A stretch of 64,000 nt of DNA from Phascolarctos cinereus (taxonomy: Eukaryota > Chordata > Mammalia > Diprotodontia > Phascolarctidae). The DNA lies in contig NW_018344159.1 of the NCBI RefSeq assembly GCF_002099425.1, positions 5,330,501-5,394,500 on the forward strand. Direction: 5' to 3'. The notes under the pieces are model-generated. The model saw nothing but the letters and a program-made list of their open reading frames with translations. It did no database searches and had not been told where the DNA came from. Shown here piece after piece: positions 1 to 10,692 of the stretch. The position numbers were made by a program, and so were the translations under genes. Position 1 is the stretch's first letter. Every line of letters begins with the position of its first letter.

Positions 1-55
1 TACAGATGATCTCTCAGGTCCCTTCCAATTTTAAAATCTTTGAACCTATCGATTA
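1..55 (+). mobile_element. MIR3 SINE, 3' end, cut by window edge
   Basis: The first bases read as the MIR3 3' end: the 'gatgatctctcaggtccctt' block followed by a diverged 'ctatgaatctat' tail. The 5' part lies outside the window. Confidence 0.7.
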
Positions 56-804
56 CTATTGTATACTCATCTTGCTACTGAGCCAGCTTCTTGCTCTGAA
101 ATTGGCCACTCAGGAAGACCATGGTCCATGAGATTTCCCATGGAAGGTGGAGATGTGAACAGACAACTGCTGTATAGCATCCACACATAAACATAACCTC
201 AGATTTCTTTTCAATGGGTCAGCACCCAAAAAACCTATTCAAGAGAATGTTTTATAGGTTATCCATACAGCTGCAGCTGGATCCTTCCTGCTGCTCCAAA
301 GGTTAACCTGGGCCAGTTCTTCTTTCCATTGCAAAAAGAATTCTGCCCAATGTCAACAGAGTGGTGGTCTATCTTACAATGACTGGCAATAATAGCCACC
401 CTCCTTTCTCCTTACATGCCCTGGATAAATTCTTCTTCTGTTCACTTGAAGGCTGGACAATTACTTGCCCCACACTGTAGACAATTACTTGCCCTCTCAC
501 TTTTTTCTACCTGGTTCCCCAAGACAGTTCTCTTTTCTTCCCCTCTTTGGGAATTACCATTTAGCTTCCTTACATATGTCTGGGGAAAATGTCTCAGGTC
601 TGAAAGGGCATGGGCACCCTCCCTCTTTCTCTTAGCTTGTAGTGTTATTGCCAATGTACCTACAGTCAGCCACCTTTCCTAATCACCCCTGCTTTGGTGC
701 TCCAGCATCTAGCATGCCTAAACCCTCTTTCCATGAATGGCTCTTCCTGCCTTGCTTTGGAAAGGCTGTTTCGTCATGGTGGTTAGCCCTGTTCTCTTCC
801 CTTG
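56..804. other. No recognised feature
   Basis: About 750 bases without a repeat I recognise. The only structure seen is a 15-base direct repeat (gacaattacttgccc at 456 and 480). Open frames here, including one on each strand at 416-682, lack coding character and are taken as chance. Confidence 0.5.
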
Positions 805-1003
805 GTGCCTGAAGTGAGATAGACTTATGTTCCTGAGTTCAAACCTGACCTCAGACACTTACTAGCTGTGTGACAATGAGCAAGTCACTCAACCCTGTTT
901 GCCTCAGTTTCTCTTCTGTAAAATGTGATGAAGAAAGAAATGGCAAACTACTGTAGTATATTTGCCTAGAAAACCCCCAATTGGAGTCACAAAGAGTCAG
1001 ACA
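805..1003 (+). mobile_element. Mar-1 CORE-SINE
   Basis: The tRNA-like head ends in 'gagttcaaacctgacc' (B-box-like). It is followed by the CORE ('actagctgtgtgac') and a BovB/RTE-like tail ('aaatggcaaac' and 'gagtcacaaagagtcagaca'). The extreme 5' end is missing or diverged. Confidence 0.85.
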
Positions 1004-1536
1004 ATTCCCCTTTGTACCTATAACCTTCTTCCAGGGAGGGCAATTGTGAGCTCTAGCACATTTTCTTCTTCAGGATGCCTAATGCAGGGGAGTGGTGTGA
1101 TTTAAAGGCCTCACCCACTAAGACTTTCTTCTCAGGATTATAAATAAGATATCAGGATTGCTGGTGAGGGTGTTATTGTCCAGTTTCTCTCTCCCTCCAC
1201 TTTATCTTGACTCAAGGCTCCAGATGCAACAGTGGGAACTGGAAGTTGGGATTAGGTTAGGCATATCTACTCATGCCTCTTGCTAAGGCATGGTTATGTT
1301 ATCTGAGCCACTGAAGGCTGGACACTACTGTTGTCAAGAATATGTTCACAACCTCAAAAGCTGCTCAGCCCTACTGATGATCTATCTGACGTCTCAGTGG
1401 GATTTTTTTCTGGTAATCATCACTTTTTTCTCAAGGGTTTTTCTTTATCTATGATACTTCACTTATGATCAGTCTTCTGGACTGGCATACTCTCATCCCT
1501 AAAGCAACATAATTCCCCCAAGTCCCTATATTGATA

Positions 1537-1730
1537 GGATCATAAATTTAGAACTGGAAGAGGCCATTTACTCCAACCACCTCATTTTACAGATAAGGAA
1601 ACTAAGGCCTTGAGGAGTTAAGTGATTTGTCTATGGTCTCACAGGCAATAAGTAGCAGAGACAGGATTTAAACCAAAGTCCTCCTATCTCGAAATCTGTA
1701 GTCTTTTCTCTGTATCACACTGCCTCACTA
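1537..1730 (-). mobile_element. MIR3 SINE
   Basis: Reads as the complement of MIR3: 'cataaatttagaactggaag', then 'cattttacagataaggaaac', then 'cctcctatct' near the head. Nearly full length and diverged. Confidence 0.8.
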
Positions 1731-1863
1731 AGTATGTTGAAACACTTCTATCAGCACTACCTCTAAATGGCCCAATGCAGCTCTAAGTTATTTGGACTCA
1801 TTTATATGGGCATCAAAAAAGTATCTTCTCTGTTGTTTCAGCATTGTGTTAGTTATACTCCAC

Positions 1864-2111
1864 TTTGTTGTTCAGTTGAGTTTGACTCTTCATGACTCTA
1901 TTTGGGGTTTTCTTGACATAGATACTGGAGCAGTTTGCCATTCCCTTCTCCAGCTCATTTTAAATATGAAGAACTAAGGCAGCAGGGTTAAGTGACTTGT
2001 CCAGGGGTGACACAGCTAGTAAGTGTCTGAGGACATATTTGAGCTCAGAAAGATGAGTCTCTCTGACTGCAGGCCTGACACTCTATCCACTGAGCCACCT
2101 AGCTGCCCCAT
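1864..2111 (-). mobile_element. Mar-1 CORE-SINE, near full length
   Basis: Runs from the BovB-like tail ('tttgttgttcag', 'ggggttttcttgac') through the CORE to the head 'ccacctagctgcccc'. Similar 11-base flanks (atactccactt and atatttcactt, 9/11) look like an aged TSD. Confidence 0.9.
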
Positions 2112-2167
2112 ATTTCACTTACCTAAAGATTATCTAGAATGGCCTATAACTTTGAATTGCCAATAGT

Positions 2168-2232
2168 TCTCTCTAGCAGTTTAGCACAGTGCCTGACACA
2201 TAGTAGGTACTTAACAATGTTTATTGACCATT
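2168..2232 (+). mobile_element. L2 LINE 3' end
   Basis: Contains the L2 terminal block 'cacagtgcctgacacatagt' followed by a diverged 'aggtacttaacaatgtttatt'-like ending. Confidence 0.7.
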
Positions 2233-2948
2233 GACTCTAATAGAAGGATCATCCACTTCCCACAGGGTAGACCCTCATTGTTTTCTTATCAAAAAACAAC
2301 TTGTACTTCATGTGTAACAACAGAGTGAGGTTTAGTTCTAAGTGCTAGTTTATGCTGACCAATGAAGGTCTAAGTGTTCTCTGCTCCCTTCTATTTAAAG
2401 ATAAGCAGCAAGACCCTTCAGAACTCAGGTGGGTATGGCGTTACTGAAGCCAGCAACACTTTAGGGATGGGTTTGAAACAATACTGTGAAATGAACAACT
2501 TGTGAACAACTTGTTGTAATCCTTTTAAAATGACAGGGGAAAGGGGAATCCTTCATATGATGTCAATGGAACTGGTACAGAAGAATTTGAAACATTTTTT
2601 TTTTCAGGAATGGGGTTTCATTTCATATCTTTTTCATAGTATTAGAATTCTTATGGCATCCCAGAGTTGTCCTTCTGGTGAAGTGACCCTCTACCTCTGG
2701 AGCATGTTCCAAACAGAATGACTATTCATCAAATGGCTAGAGAGCATGAGAAGTTACAGATACTATACAGTTTACAAAAACCCTTTCATCTGGCATCCCA
2801 GTGGGTCAACAATGATCATTTTTAGAAATAGGTGATTCTCTAGTTTGCCCATCTGTGCCCTTTCCCCACCAAGTCTGCTTCTTTGGGGTTCCTTCTCCAA
2901 AGTTAAACTTATTCTGCCAAAGAACACCAGATTTATGATCAGTTCATC
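2233..2948. other. No recognised feature
   Basis: About 700 bases with no repeat or exon that I can recognise. The 63-codon frame at 2530-2721 looks like chance. Confidence 0.4.
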
Positions 2949-3142
2949 TTCTCGTGGGGGCCGTCTCCAGTCATCCTGATCTGTATCTTGCCACTGGACT
3001 CAGATGGTTCCAGAGGAGAAAGTGAGGCTGGTGACTTTGCACAGCCCTCCCTCACTTAAATTCAATTCACTTGTAAGTCATGACATCATCTTCCTGATGT
3101 CATGGTCCTCTTCCAGAACGAAGGACAAACAACAGCAGTAAT
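2949..3142 (+). mobile_element. Marsupial RTE-tailed repeat, 3' part
   Basis: Runs 'cgtctccagtcatcctgatc', 'ttgccactggactcagatgg', 'gtgaggctggtgac', 'tgatgtcatggtcctcttcc' and ends 'gaaggacaaacaac'. The ACAAC-type ending suggests RTE-type mobilisation. A relative in the opposite orientation lies at 46,617-46,970. I do not know its accepted family name. Confidence 0.65.
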
Positions 3143-4830
3143 CTACTAGCAATGGTACTCATATTACCTCTTCCTTAAATACCCTAGGCAAATGTGGCCT
3201 CTGATAGTGTAATTAGTCACAACTTGCTTTAGCTACTTCTCTTATTGTCCCAGATCAGTGAGGTTCCCTGAGACTCAGTGTGCAGAAGGGTCTGTGATTT
3301 GCATAAGTAGAGGGAATCTCAACCCTAACACAATAAGATTCTTTCAAGTATTTAAGATTTAAATTTCTAGCTTGCATAGTATTTGTGGAGTTAGTGAAAA
3401 AAGTCATAAGGGCAACTAATGGAAAAGGTAGGAATTTATTTACCTAAATATAAAATCATTTGTGTTCTCAGACATTTAAACAATAGAGGATTCCAAATCC
3501 ATAAAAAATATTACATATAAACAGAACCTTTAGATTATGAATATTGATAGCATTTCAGCTTAAACCAGTAATAAACCATGAGAAAAATGAATAAAATACT
3601 GTCATTGCACTGAAGGTCTTGATGGACCAGGTAATTTGACTGAGAAAGCAAGGAGATATGAACATGCTTCCTCAATCTTTGTTCCATTACCTTTCTCCTT
3701 GCCCTGAATAATGGTGGGGCTGGAATTTAAGAGGATAAAGAAAGGGGCAGAGTAGGAAAAAAGTGGTCCACTTTTTGTTGCTGAGTGAGTATGTATGTCA
3801 AATTGGGTGGAGACCATTTAGGATGCAATTAAACACATGGCATTCAGAAGAGAAGCAACAATGGCAGAGCTAGGTGAGCATGGAATCTATGCTTTTTTCT
3901 CTAACACCATTTGGATAGGCCCTGGTAACCTTGCTCAGTCATGTTCTTTGGGGACCAGTACCTCCTACACTTACTTGTTTAGAGGAAAACTGCAACTCCC
4001 CAGTTACTGGGAGTTTCTAGGGTCCCAGATCTCTTGGGTAGGACCTTGTGAGTGCCTGAAGGGAAGCAGTGAGGATATCATCCTGACTGGACCAAAAGGA
4101 TCATGTTGAGGACATGTGTCTGGAAAGGTACCATAGGGTAGGAAGCAGAAAGAAGAGATTGATTGACAGCATGAGCAGATCAGATATGCTCAGGTTGACT
4201 TCAGTGGCTGTACAAACAGTCTGCTTTGGGCACTGTGTTGGCAGTGAATTGGCATGTGGGCAAGGTTCAAAGTGTTTAACCTGAGGACATGCCAGGTTAG
4301 AGAAGCACTGAAAACTGGGAACATCAGATTTTGGAGTTGTGCCTGACAAGTGGGACCTTGAAGTATTCCATGGCACTGAAATACTTTCTTTCCATTGAAA
4401 GAGGGGGGATGTGTATTTTTTCCCCATGCTAATTATATTCAACATGGTTTAAAACATTTGGAAAAGGAGGAGTATTTTTCAATTGCTAGGTGAGTAATCC
4501 AACTTTGTAACAGTGGGGCAGCTATGGCAGCCAAATTTCTTTTTTTTCTTCTGCGTTAAAACTTTGAAGTAATTTTTATTTTTATTTTTTGCACTGTTGC
4601 CCGGATTCTGATAATGCATCTATGTGAACAATATTATTAGATTATGGTCTGCTACTTAGAGATCATGCTATTGTATAATACCTTGCTTAGTTTTTACTAT
4701 AGGTTCCAAAACAGGTTTAATTTACAAATATACTGAAAAAAATGGAAGTCCTGGTAAATGGAGCCTTTAAAAGCTTTCATCTACTTTGGAATAAAAATTA
4801 TATATTGATAAGACATTCTTATCTACACTC
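3143..4830. other. No recognised feature; overlapping chance frames
   Basis: About 1.7 kb without a recognisable repeat. Frames of 90 codons (3837-4109, +) and 114 codons (4101-4445, -) occur here. Neither shows a domain, a splice context or codon bias that I trust. It could be old transposon or unique DNA. Confidence 0.4.
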
Positions 4831-4831
4831 T

Positions 4832-5297
4832 CAGTGATCTCATCTATTCCCAATTATCATCTTTATGATGACTCTCAAAACTAGCCCTAATTTTTGTCCT
4901 GAATTTTATCACTGCATTTCTGGTCATCTCTACTTGAAGGTCCATTTTGTCTCTTAAACTGACATATTCAAAATGGAACTTACCATCTTCTTCCCTGAAC
5001 CATCCTCTTCTTAAAACCTGACTATTTTGTTGAGATCACTACCATTATTCCTATTACCAAGATTTGTAAGATCTCCCAAATTGATCTTGATCTATTCATC
5101 TAGTAACCTAATAGAAGCTCTCATTTTCTTTACTTCAATTAGCATGTAATTCATCTCCATGCTTTCAGTCTCTTCTTTCTCCAACTCATCTTTCAAGCCA
5201 CCATCAAAATAGTCTTCTACCATCAGGCCTGATCTCATTACTCCCCCATTCAAACACTTTTAGTCATTTCAGATCATACACAGGTCTCCAATTGAAA
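4832..5297 (+). mobile_element. L2 LINE, ORF2 end to 3' UTR, part 1
   Basis: Matches the marsupial L2 consensus as I recall it: 'ctcagtgatctcatct', the 'atttctggtcatctctactt' area, 'aaactgacatattcaaaatg', and later 'ttcaagccaccatcaaaata'. The copy resumes at 5,511 beyond a MIR3 and a short reverse L2 piece. Confidence 0.75.
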
Positions 5298-5442
5298 AGA
5301 AAACTGGCTCAGAGTCAGAGAACCTGTGTTCAAATCCCAAATCAAATACTCACTACCCAAGTTAGTCACTTAATACTCCTGGGCCTCAGTTTCTTCATAT
5401 GTAAAATGAAGGAGTTGGTCTAGATGAACTCTGAGGTCAAAC
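5298..5442 (+). mobile_element. MIR3 SINE inside L2
   Basis: Shows 'cagagtcagagaacctgtgt', 'gggcctcagtttcttcatat' and 'tctagatgaactctgaggtc', which are MIR3 head, CORE and tail in order. It sits within the 4.83-6.61 kb L2 copy. Confidence 0.8.
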
Positions 5443-5510
5443 AATCAATTACTCAATCAACAAGTATTTATTAAGCACCTACCATACATCAGACACTTTC
5501 AGCTCTAGAC
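5443..5510 (-). mobile_element. L2 LINE 3' tip, reverse fragment
   Basis: The 'tcaatcaacaagtatttatt' and 'aagcacctaccat' sequence is the complement of the L2 3' end. It is a short piece wedged between the MIR3 and the continuing plus-strand L2. Confidence 0.6.
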
Positions 5511-5882
5511 CTATAATCCTGCCTTTCCAGGCTTAATTCACATAACTCCACTTTGTGTACTCTACCTGCCAGGAAAACTGTTCCTGTAGCTCTTACCTGA
5601 AGCTGATATTTTATTGCCTGTGCCCATTCATTCACACAAACTTACCTACACCTGAACATTTTCCCTCCTCTTTCCTACTTTTTAGAATATTTATCTTCTT
5701 TCAAGGCTCAGCTCAGGTATATTTCATACATGACTCTGCCCATTTGTCAGTTCTCTCTCTTTCCTCAAATTAACTTAGTAGTGTGCATAGTGTATCCCTC
5801 CAGGAGAAGGTAATGAAGGCAAGGACTATTTAATGTCTGTTTTGTATCTCTAGTGCCTAGCAGAGTTGTTTGTACATCCTCT
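5511..5882 (+). mobile_element. L2 LINE 3' region, part 2
   Basis: Continues the L2 copy: 'tcaaggctcagctcaggt', 'gaaggcaaggactattt', 'tctagtgcctagcagagttg'. It is then broken by the LTR and resumes at 6,564 with 'aataaatatctgctaagt'. Confidence 0.7.
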
Positions 5883-6563
5883 TGTCATGAGTAAAATTCA
5901 ACAAAAGTATGCTGAGGACTGTTTTCTCAGAACAAGATAATGGTTTATTAGCAGGGGCACTACCTATTAGTAAAGCAGGTTAATGGATGCCTCAGTTTAA
6001 GCAAAAGACCCCAAGATGAAAACTTGACTCATTTTATAAGTTTAGAACAAAGAAAAGGGTAGGTGAGGAAATAATATAATTGGTTATAGGGTTAGTGACA
6101 TCATGGGGTTGAGGACAACATGATTGGCTACGTGGTTGAGGCACAGGGAACAATATGGTTGGCTGGAAGTTGGGAATGAGGGGCTAGCAACAACCCCTCC
6201 TTTCCTCCTGTGGCTAAGAGAAGTTCACTGTTTGAAACCACCTGCAAGGTCAGAGATGGTGGCCCAGATTTCTTTGGACAGCAAATTAGATATCCTTGAA
6301 GGATAGCTTGGTGGTATAAAGATACCAGAGCAGACTCCTTGGTGCCCACCCACTTTCCTCAAGGATAGCAGATTTCCTTGAGGCAAGAACAGAACAGTGA
6401 TTAGCAAGAGAACTAGATTTCTACACTAAACTCATTACAGGAGAGCTGAATTTTTGAACTAAGTTCAGAGACAAAGAACGTGACTTAGGCAGTTACAGGA
6501 TAAAATCAATTAATTGTAAATAGGATCAATAAAATAGAGAATCAATTTAATCTTCTCTCTACA
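5883..6563 (-). mobile_element. Solo LTR of an endogenous retrovirus (fossil)
   Basis: Read on the minus strand, this 681-bp unit begins TG and ends CA. It has CCAAT-like motifs, then a TATA-like 'cttataaaatgag', then a poly(A)-signal-like 'ctaataaacc' about 60 bases before its end. That order fits a U3-R-U5 LTR. It lies in the last bases of an L2 copy, whose tail continues on the far side. No internal retroviral region is attached, so it is a solo fossil copy. Family is uncertain; an ERV1-like type is a guess. No clean duplication is seen at these termini, although 'tacat' occurs near both ends. Confidence 0.7.
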
Positions 6564-6612
6564 TAATAAATATCTGCTAAGTAGTGGAACTGAATTGACT
6601 TACAAACTACTT
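6564..6612 (+). mobile_element. L2 LINE 3' tip, part 3
   Basis: 'aataaatatctgctaag' followed by 'aactgaattgactt' is the L2 ending separated from the body by the LTR. Confidence 0.6.
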
Positions 6613-7130
6613 GAACCTTCCAAAGAGTAGGAAGGGAATCTGTGTCCAAGCTCTCATTTCCATTCATTTGGGTACGTGGCTCCTTTCCCCCCAGTTCAGA
6701 ACATCTAAGGAGTGATTAATAGAGAAACCAAAGAGAGGAATATCTGTTATTTTAGGTGGTCAAATATGGAATGTCAGCAACTTGCTGGTGACTCTTGTTT
6801 CTATCCCTGCTCTCACTTTTAGGGCAGAAATGGATATCTGTGGCATTCCAAGTTGGAATTCAGAAAGCATTTCTCCACGTAAACCTTGCCATAGGTGGTG
6901 TAGATTTAGCTGAAATACTTTTATATTATTAGGAGTACAAAGATTTCAGGTCCTTTAGGGCAAAATGTGGTTTTTATGACCTAGCCTGATAATACAGCTA
7001 TCATTGATAAAGTTGTCTGTATGAGAAAATATATGATAAATTCCAAGGGACTACTGACAAACTCTTATAATACATTTATAGGTTGTGGGCTCTCTGTACT
7101 GAAGGAAAATAACACAATTAACATACCTTT
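6613..7130. other. No recognised feature
   Basis: About 500 bases without a recognised element or coding signal. Confidence 0.4.
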
Positions 7131-7362
7131 ACGTTTTCAGTTGTGTTCAACTCTTTGTGGCCCCATTTGGGGTTTTCTTGGTCAAGATACTAGAATGGTT
7201 TGCCATTTCCTTCTCCAGCTCATTTTACAGATGAGAAAGCTGAGGCAAACAGAGTTAAGTGACTTGCCCAGGGTCACATAGCTAATCTGAGGTCAGATTT
7301 GAACTGAGGTCCTCCTGACTCCAGGGCTGGTGCTCTATCCACTTTGCCACCTAGCTGCCCCT
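7131..7362 (-). mobile_element. Mar-1 CORE-SINE
   Basis: Contains 'tttggggttttcttggtcaa', 'ccagctcattttacagatga', 'gacttgcccagggtcacata' and the head 'ccacctagctgcccc'. Nearly complete, with a short gap inside the CORE/head junction. Confidence 0.9.
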
Positions 7363-7654
7363 GAACTGATCCTTTTTTGGAGGGAGGGAGACAACTGTCA
7401 ACTCTGAGAAGAGTATCACTGAAAATATTCTATCAAGTGCTTTGGGAGTAGTTGACCAGTCCAGTTTAGATGGAACTTCAATTGTGCATCAGCTAGCCAT
7501 TAAGACTATGGAGAATTCCAAGTTTCCTATGACGACTAAATTTTTTTGGTTTGGATGATCAGAAACATTTTAAAACCTGTGACATATTTCTAACCTGTTA
7601 TAAAATAATTTTAAAAAAATTATGTCCTAATAAAAACAGTTCACATATATGCTA
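7363..7654. other. No recognised feature
   Basis: AT-rich stretch with no recognisable element. Confidence 0.35.
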
Positions 7655-7812
7655 CACCTAAATGTTTACTAATGCTTTTTCTCACAATAGTCCTATGGGG
7701 GCAGTAGTGTATTATTAAGGCCCCACTTTCTAGATAAGAAATTGTGGTTATACAACTAGCGAGTGTCAGGCCCAGGTTTTGGACTGGAGTCTTCTGTCTT
7801 TAAGTCACTGCT
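7655..7812 (-). mobile_element. MIR SINE, diverged
   Basis: The order 'cacaatagtcctatggggg', 'ctagataagaaattg', 'caggcccaggttttgg', 'gtcttctgtctttaagtc' follows a reverse-oriented MIR. Confidence 0.65.
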
Positions 7813-8071
7813 TTTCTCTAAGTCTCATGTCTTTGATCATTATTATTTTTTAATTATTGAAGGAGACTAGAATGTCAGGTTTCTATTTTTTTTTAATTGT
7901 CCCATCATTCTCTAAAAATGACTACTAATTTAAAGTAGTCTTACTTTGTATTTTTATTAACAGAAACACTTCTGTCTTACATTGATGAAAAACAGGAAGA
8001 AAAAACTGGAAAGTGGTACTTTCCTCTTCGTAAATTCACCAGACCTGAAATGTACTAACATTTTTCTTCTC

Positions 8072-8452
8072 CTCTCATATTGAAGTCCTGTTCATTCTTG
8101 AACACCCAGCTCACATAATACTTGATCTACAAGCTTTTTTTTTTTTTTACTGCCCCAGCTGGGAGCAATCTCGCCTACCTATAATCTCCAATAATAGTCT
8201 GAATGTCTGTACAATTTCTCTGATAATTAATTATCCATCACCTTACCTTATGACTTCTCTTGTTCTGAACTGTTATTGGAAAAAAAAAATTATTGTTTTA
8301 AAGCTTTTCTCATGTTTCTGTCTAGTCTCCCTAGTATAACTCTTACCTCTTTTAGGTCAGGGATCAGGTCCTACATTTCTTTTTATTTGCTGCAACACCT
8401 CGATGATTGCCTTGCATACAGTAGGTGCTCAACAATCCAATAATTATCTGTT
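8072..8452 (+). mobile_element. L2 LINE 3' end
   Basis: Reads 'cattcttgaacacccagctc', then 'ttttaggtcagggatcagg' and the terminal 'gcatacagtaggtgctcaac'. A poly(T) run interrupts it near 8,136. Confidence 0.7.
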
Positions 8453-8455
8453 GTT

Positions 8456-8655
8456 TGCAAGATTTGCCAAACACTTTATATGTTATTTATATATTTGATC
8501 CTCTCAACAACCTAGAAGGTGGGTATTGTTATTATACCCATCTTATGTATGGGAGGAATTAAATGATTTGCCTGAGGTCACACAAGCAGGAGTATGTTCT
8601 AAGGGAGAGAGAAAATGAACTCAGATCTTCCTGAATCCAAGGCTACTATAGCCAT
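8456..8655 (-). mobile_element. MIR SINE
   Basis: Reverse MIR order: 'gccaaacactttatatgtta', 'gatcctctcaacaacc', 'tgcctgaggtcacacaagca', 'tgaactcagatcttcctg'. Confidence 0.75.
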
Positions 8656-9404
8656 TATAGCTTTGGAGAGCTCTCTAGACACTATGTAACACAGCTCCTT
8701 ATCTTCTCGGTTTTGTTTATTTTCAAGTAGATGAAAGAAATGAAGAGGAAGAAAGTTTCTTACACTATTTTCCTGTTGGTTTATCTGACATCCCAGATGC
8801 ACATCTGCTATAAACACATCTGTTTGGCTCTTCATTAATCTGACATTTAGAAGATGTTAGAAAATTTCAGCTGGGGAGAAGAAATAGAAACTTAGAAGGA
8901 ATATGAAATGGAAAAATATCTCTTTTTGAAGTAGCTGGGGCCAACTTGAAATAAAAATGAATTCTTAAATGAATAAACCAACATAAAGCTAGTGGAGAGT
9001 AAATCATATTTAACATCTGAAATAGTGCTTATCATATTCCCAATTTTAAATACAAAAATGATCTAAATCTTACATGAAATATAATAATTTTGGTTTGGAC
9101 CCTTGATTTTATCAGAATTGGGGGAACTGTTGAAATAGAATGTCTTCTACCAAAGGAGATCATCTGTTCATCTGTCACTTTTAGTCTTAGAGAGTTGTCT
9201 AGGGGGCACTGGGAGATTAAGTAACTTTTTATTCTTTGACTTCAAAGGACCCAGGACTTATTTTGTCAATGTGAGGTCTTCTCCTATTAATACAGACTGT
9301 CACCCTTCCATGACATGGTAGACTATTTCATGAGCTGTGTGGCTGAAAAAGTTCATTGCATGGTAGCAAAATTTCGGCTGGCAAGCCTCTCTGACATGAT
9401 CCAG
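8656..9404. other. No recognised feature
   Basis: About 750 bases without a recognisable repeat. A 78-codon frame on the minus strand (8599-8835) is judged to be chance. Confidence 0.4.
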
Positions 9405-9592
9405 GGTAAAGTTGCATTCATTTTGTGCTAATTCTGTATTTACTTGTCCACATATATCTTGTTTTGCCTTATAGAAGGTAAGTTCCTTGAGGGTAAGAAC
9501 TGTTTCATTCTTATCTTCATATACCTAGTACTCAGCAAATGCCCACCATTCACAACATCTTTAATACACGCTCATGGAACTGTATTGAGTTA
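9405..9592 (+). mobile_element. L2 LINE 3' end
   Basis: Shows 'agttccttgagggtaagaac' and 'tatacctagtactcagcaaa', the conserved 3' UTR blocks of L2, followed by a degraded tip. Confidence 0.65.
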
Positions 9593-9777
9593 AATATGAT
9601 AGAAACATAGGATTAAGTGGACTGGTACTTAGTTCAGTATGAGTCACCAATACAATGTGACAATAAAATGAGCTAATGTAGTCTTAGACTATACTAACAG
9701 AAGCTTAAAATCCTGAGAAAGCAAGACAAGAGTCCTACTGTCCTTTACTCTCACATCAGATGACATAGAGAACCAGA

Positions 9778-10190
9778 GGATTCTGGATTTTGAGCAGGAA
9801 GGGACCTTAGAAGTCATCTACACAAGTGTTATCAAAGTCAGTTGGAAACATAGGCCACTAATCCATCCATAAGGATATCTGTGGGTCACATATTCAATTA
9901 CTTTAAAAATGTAATGTTATTTATGTTTTATTGTCTTTTTGTTTATTTTGTTAAATATTAGCCCATTGCATTTTAATCTGGTTTGGACAGCACTCAGGAG
10001 CATTGCAGCTGCATCTGGCCTGAGCGGTTAATACCTTTGATCTGGTCCAATGTCCTCATTTTACAGATGAGGAAACTGAGGTCCAAAGGCATTAAGGAGC
10101 TTCTCCAAGGTCACACAAGTAGAATAAAAAGTGTCAAACTCTGGATTTGAACTCAAGTTCTCTGACTCTTTTCACTGTACTATATTGTGG
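9778..10190 (-). mobile_element. MIR3 SINE split by a hAT transposon
   Basis: The left arm (9778-9823) is 'gagcaggaagggaccttaga'. The right arm (10,040-10,190) begins 'atctggtccaatgtcctcat' and continues through 'agatgaggaaactgaggtcc'. Together they form one reverse MIR3 with a 216-bp element at the junction. Confidence 0.8.
9824..10039 (+). mobile_element. Non-autonomous hAT transposon, 216 bp
   Basis: Starts 'aagtgttatcaaagtc' and ends 'aatacctttg', approximating the hAT-type termini of the sister copy at 41,724. Flanking 8-mers atctacac and atctggtc agree at 5/8, as expected for an old 8-bp TSD. The body includes 'ttatgttttattgtcttttt' and 'cattttaatctggtttgg', both shared in outline with the other copy. 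It carries no transposase. Confidence 0.7.
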
Positions 10191-10242
10191 CCAACTATGA
10201 CAAAGCTCATGAAGCACTCCAATTATGGAACACATCTATTAT

Positions 10243-10425
10243 TTATTTTTTAAAGTGATATTTTATTTTTCCCAATTACATGTAATTTTTTTAACACTTA
10301 TTTTTTAAAAACTTTGAGTTCCAAATTCTCCCTCTCCTTTTTCCCCCTCCCTGCTCCCTGAGATGGGAAGCAATCTGATATAGGTCATACACGTGCAATG
10401 ATGTAAAACACATTTTATGGAGCAC
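10243..10425 (-). mobile_element. L1 LINE 3' UTR, reverse
   Basis: 'atttttcccaattacatgta', 'aactttgagttccaaattct' and 'tctgatataggtcatacacg' are the complement of a marsupial L1 3' end of the same type as 22,835-23,325. Confidence 0.75.
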
Positions 10426-10436
10426 ATCTAGAGGAT

Positions 10437-10685
10437 ATTCCTCATCTGTAAAATGGGGAAACTAAGAAGGTCTCCATGTGTGGTCTGGGAACCCCTGGGG
10501 GTCTTAAGATCCTTTCTGGAGGTCCACAAGGTAAAGCTAATTCTGTAGTCATACTGAGATGTTTGAATTTCTGTTGGGAAATGATAATTTTTAAATGTAA
10601 AGGGGTCCTAAGACCAAAATTTTGAGAACCTTTGGTCTGATATATGTTTCCTTCTAGCTTTAACAATCTTTGAATCTATCAATCA
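10437..10685 (+). mobile_element. MIR3 SINE split by a hAT-like element
   Basis: 'attcctcatctgtaaaatgg' on the left and 'ttccttctagctttaacaat' on the right are adjacent blocks of MIR3. They are separated here by about 170 bases. Confidence 0.65.
10464..10634 (+). mobile_element. hAT-Charlie-like short transposon
   Basis: Begins 'ggtctccatgtgtggtctgg' and ends 'tttgagaacctttg', resembling hAT-Charlie termini (CAGTGGTTCTCAAAG and its complement). The middle 'gaggtccacaaggtaaagc' is also Charlie-like. The flanking 8-mers do not match, so the insertion boundary is approximate. Confidence 0.6.
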
Positions 10686-10692
10686 TGTTATA

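Noticed and set aside
3837-4445. Overlapping 90- and 114-codon frames on opposite strands
   Set aside because: No recognisable domain or splice context, and the two overlap slightly in a stretch with few stops. Not enough to call a gene.
5873-6564. 'tacat' on both sides of the LTR at 5.9 kb as its TSD
   Set aside because: Using it would move the ends away from the TG...CA termini. It may simply be the L2 target sequence.
10456-10642. 8-bp TSD for the hAT-Charlie-like element at 10,464
   Set aside because: gggaaact and gtctgata match at only two positions. The nested arrangement is supported by the MIR3 arms, not by a TSD.
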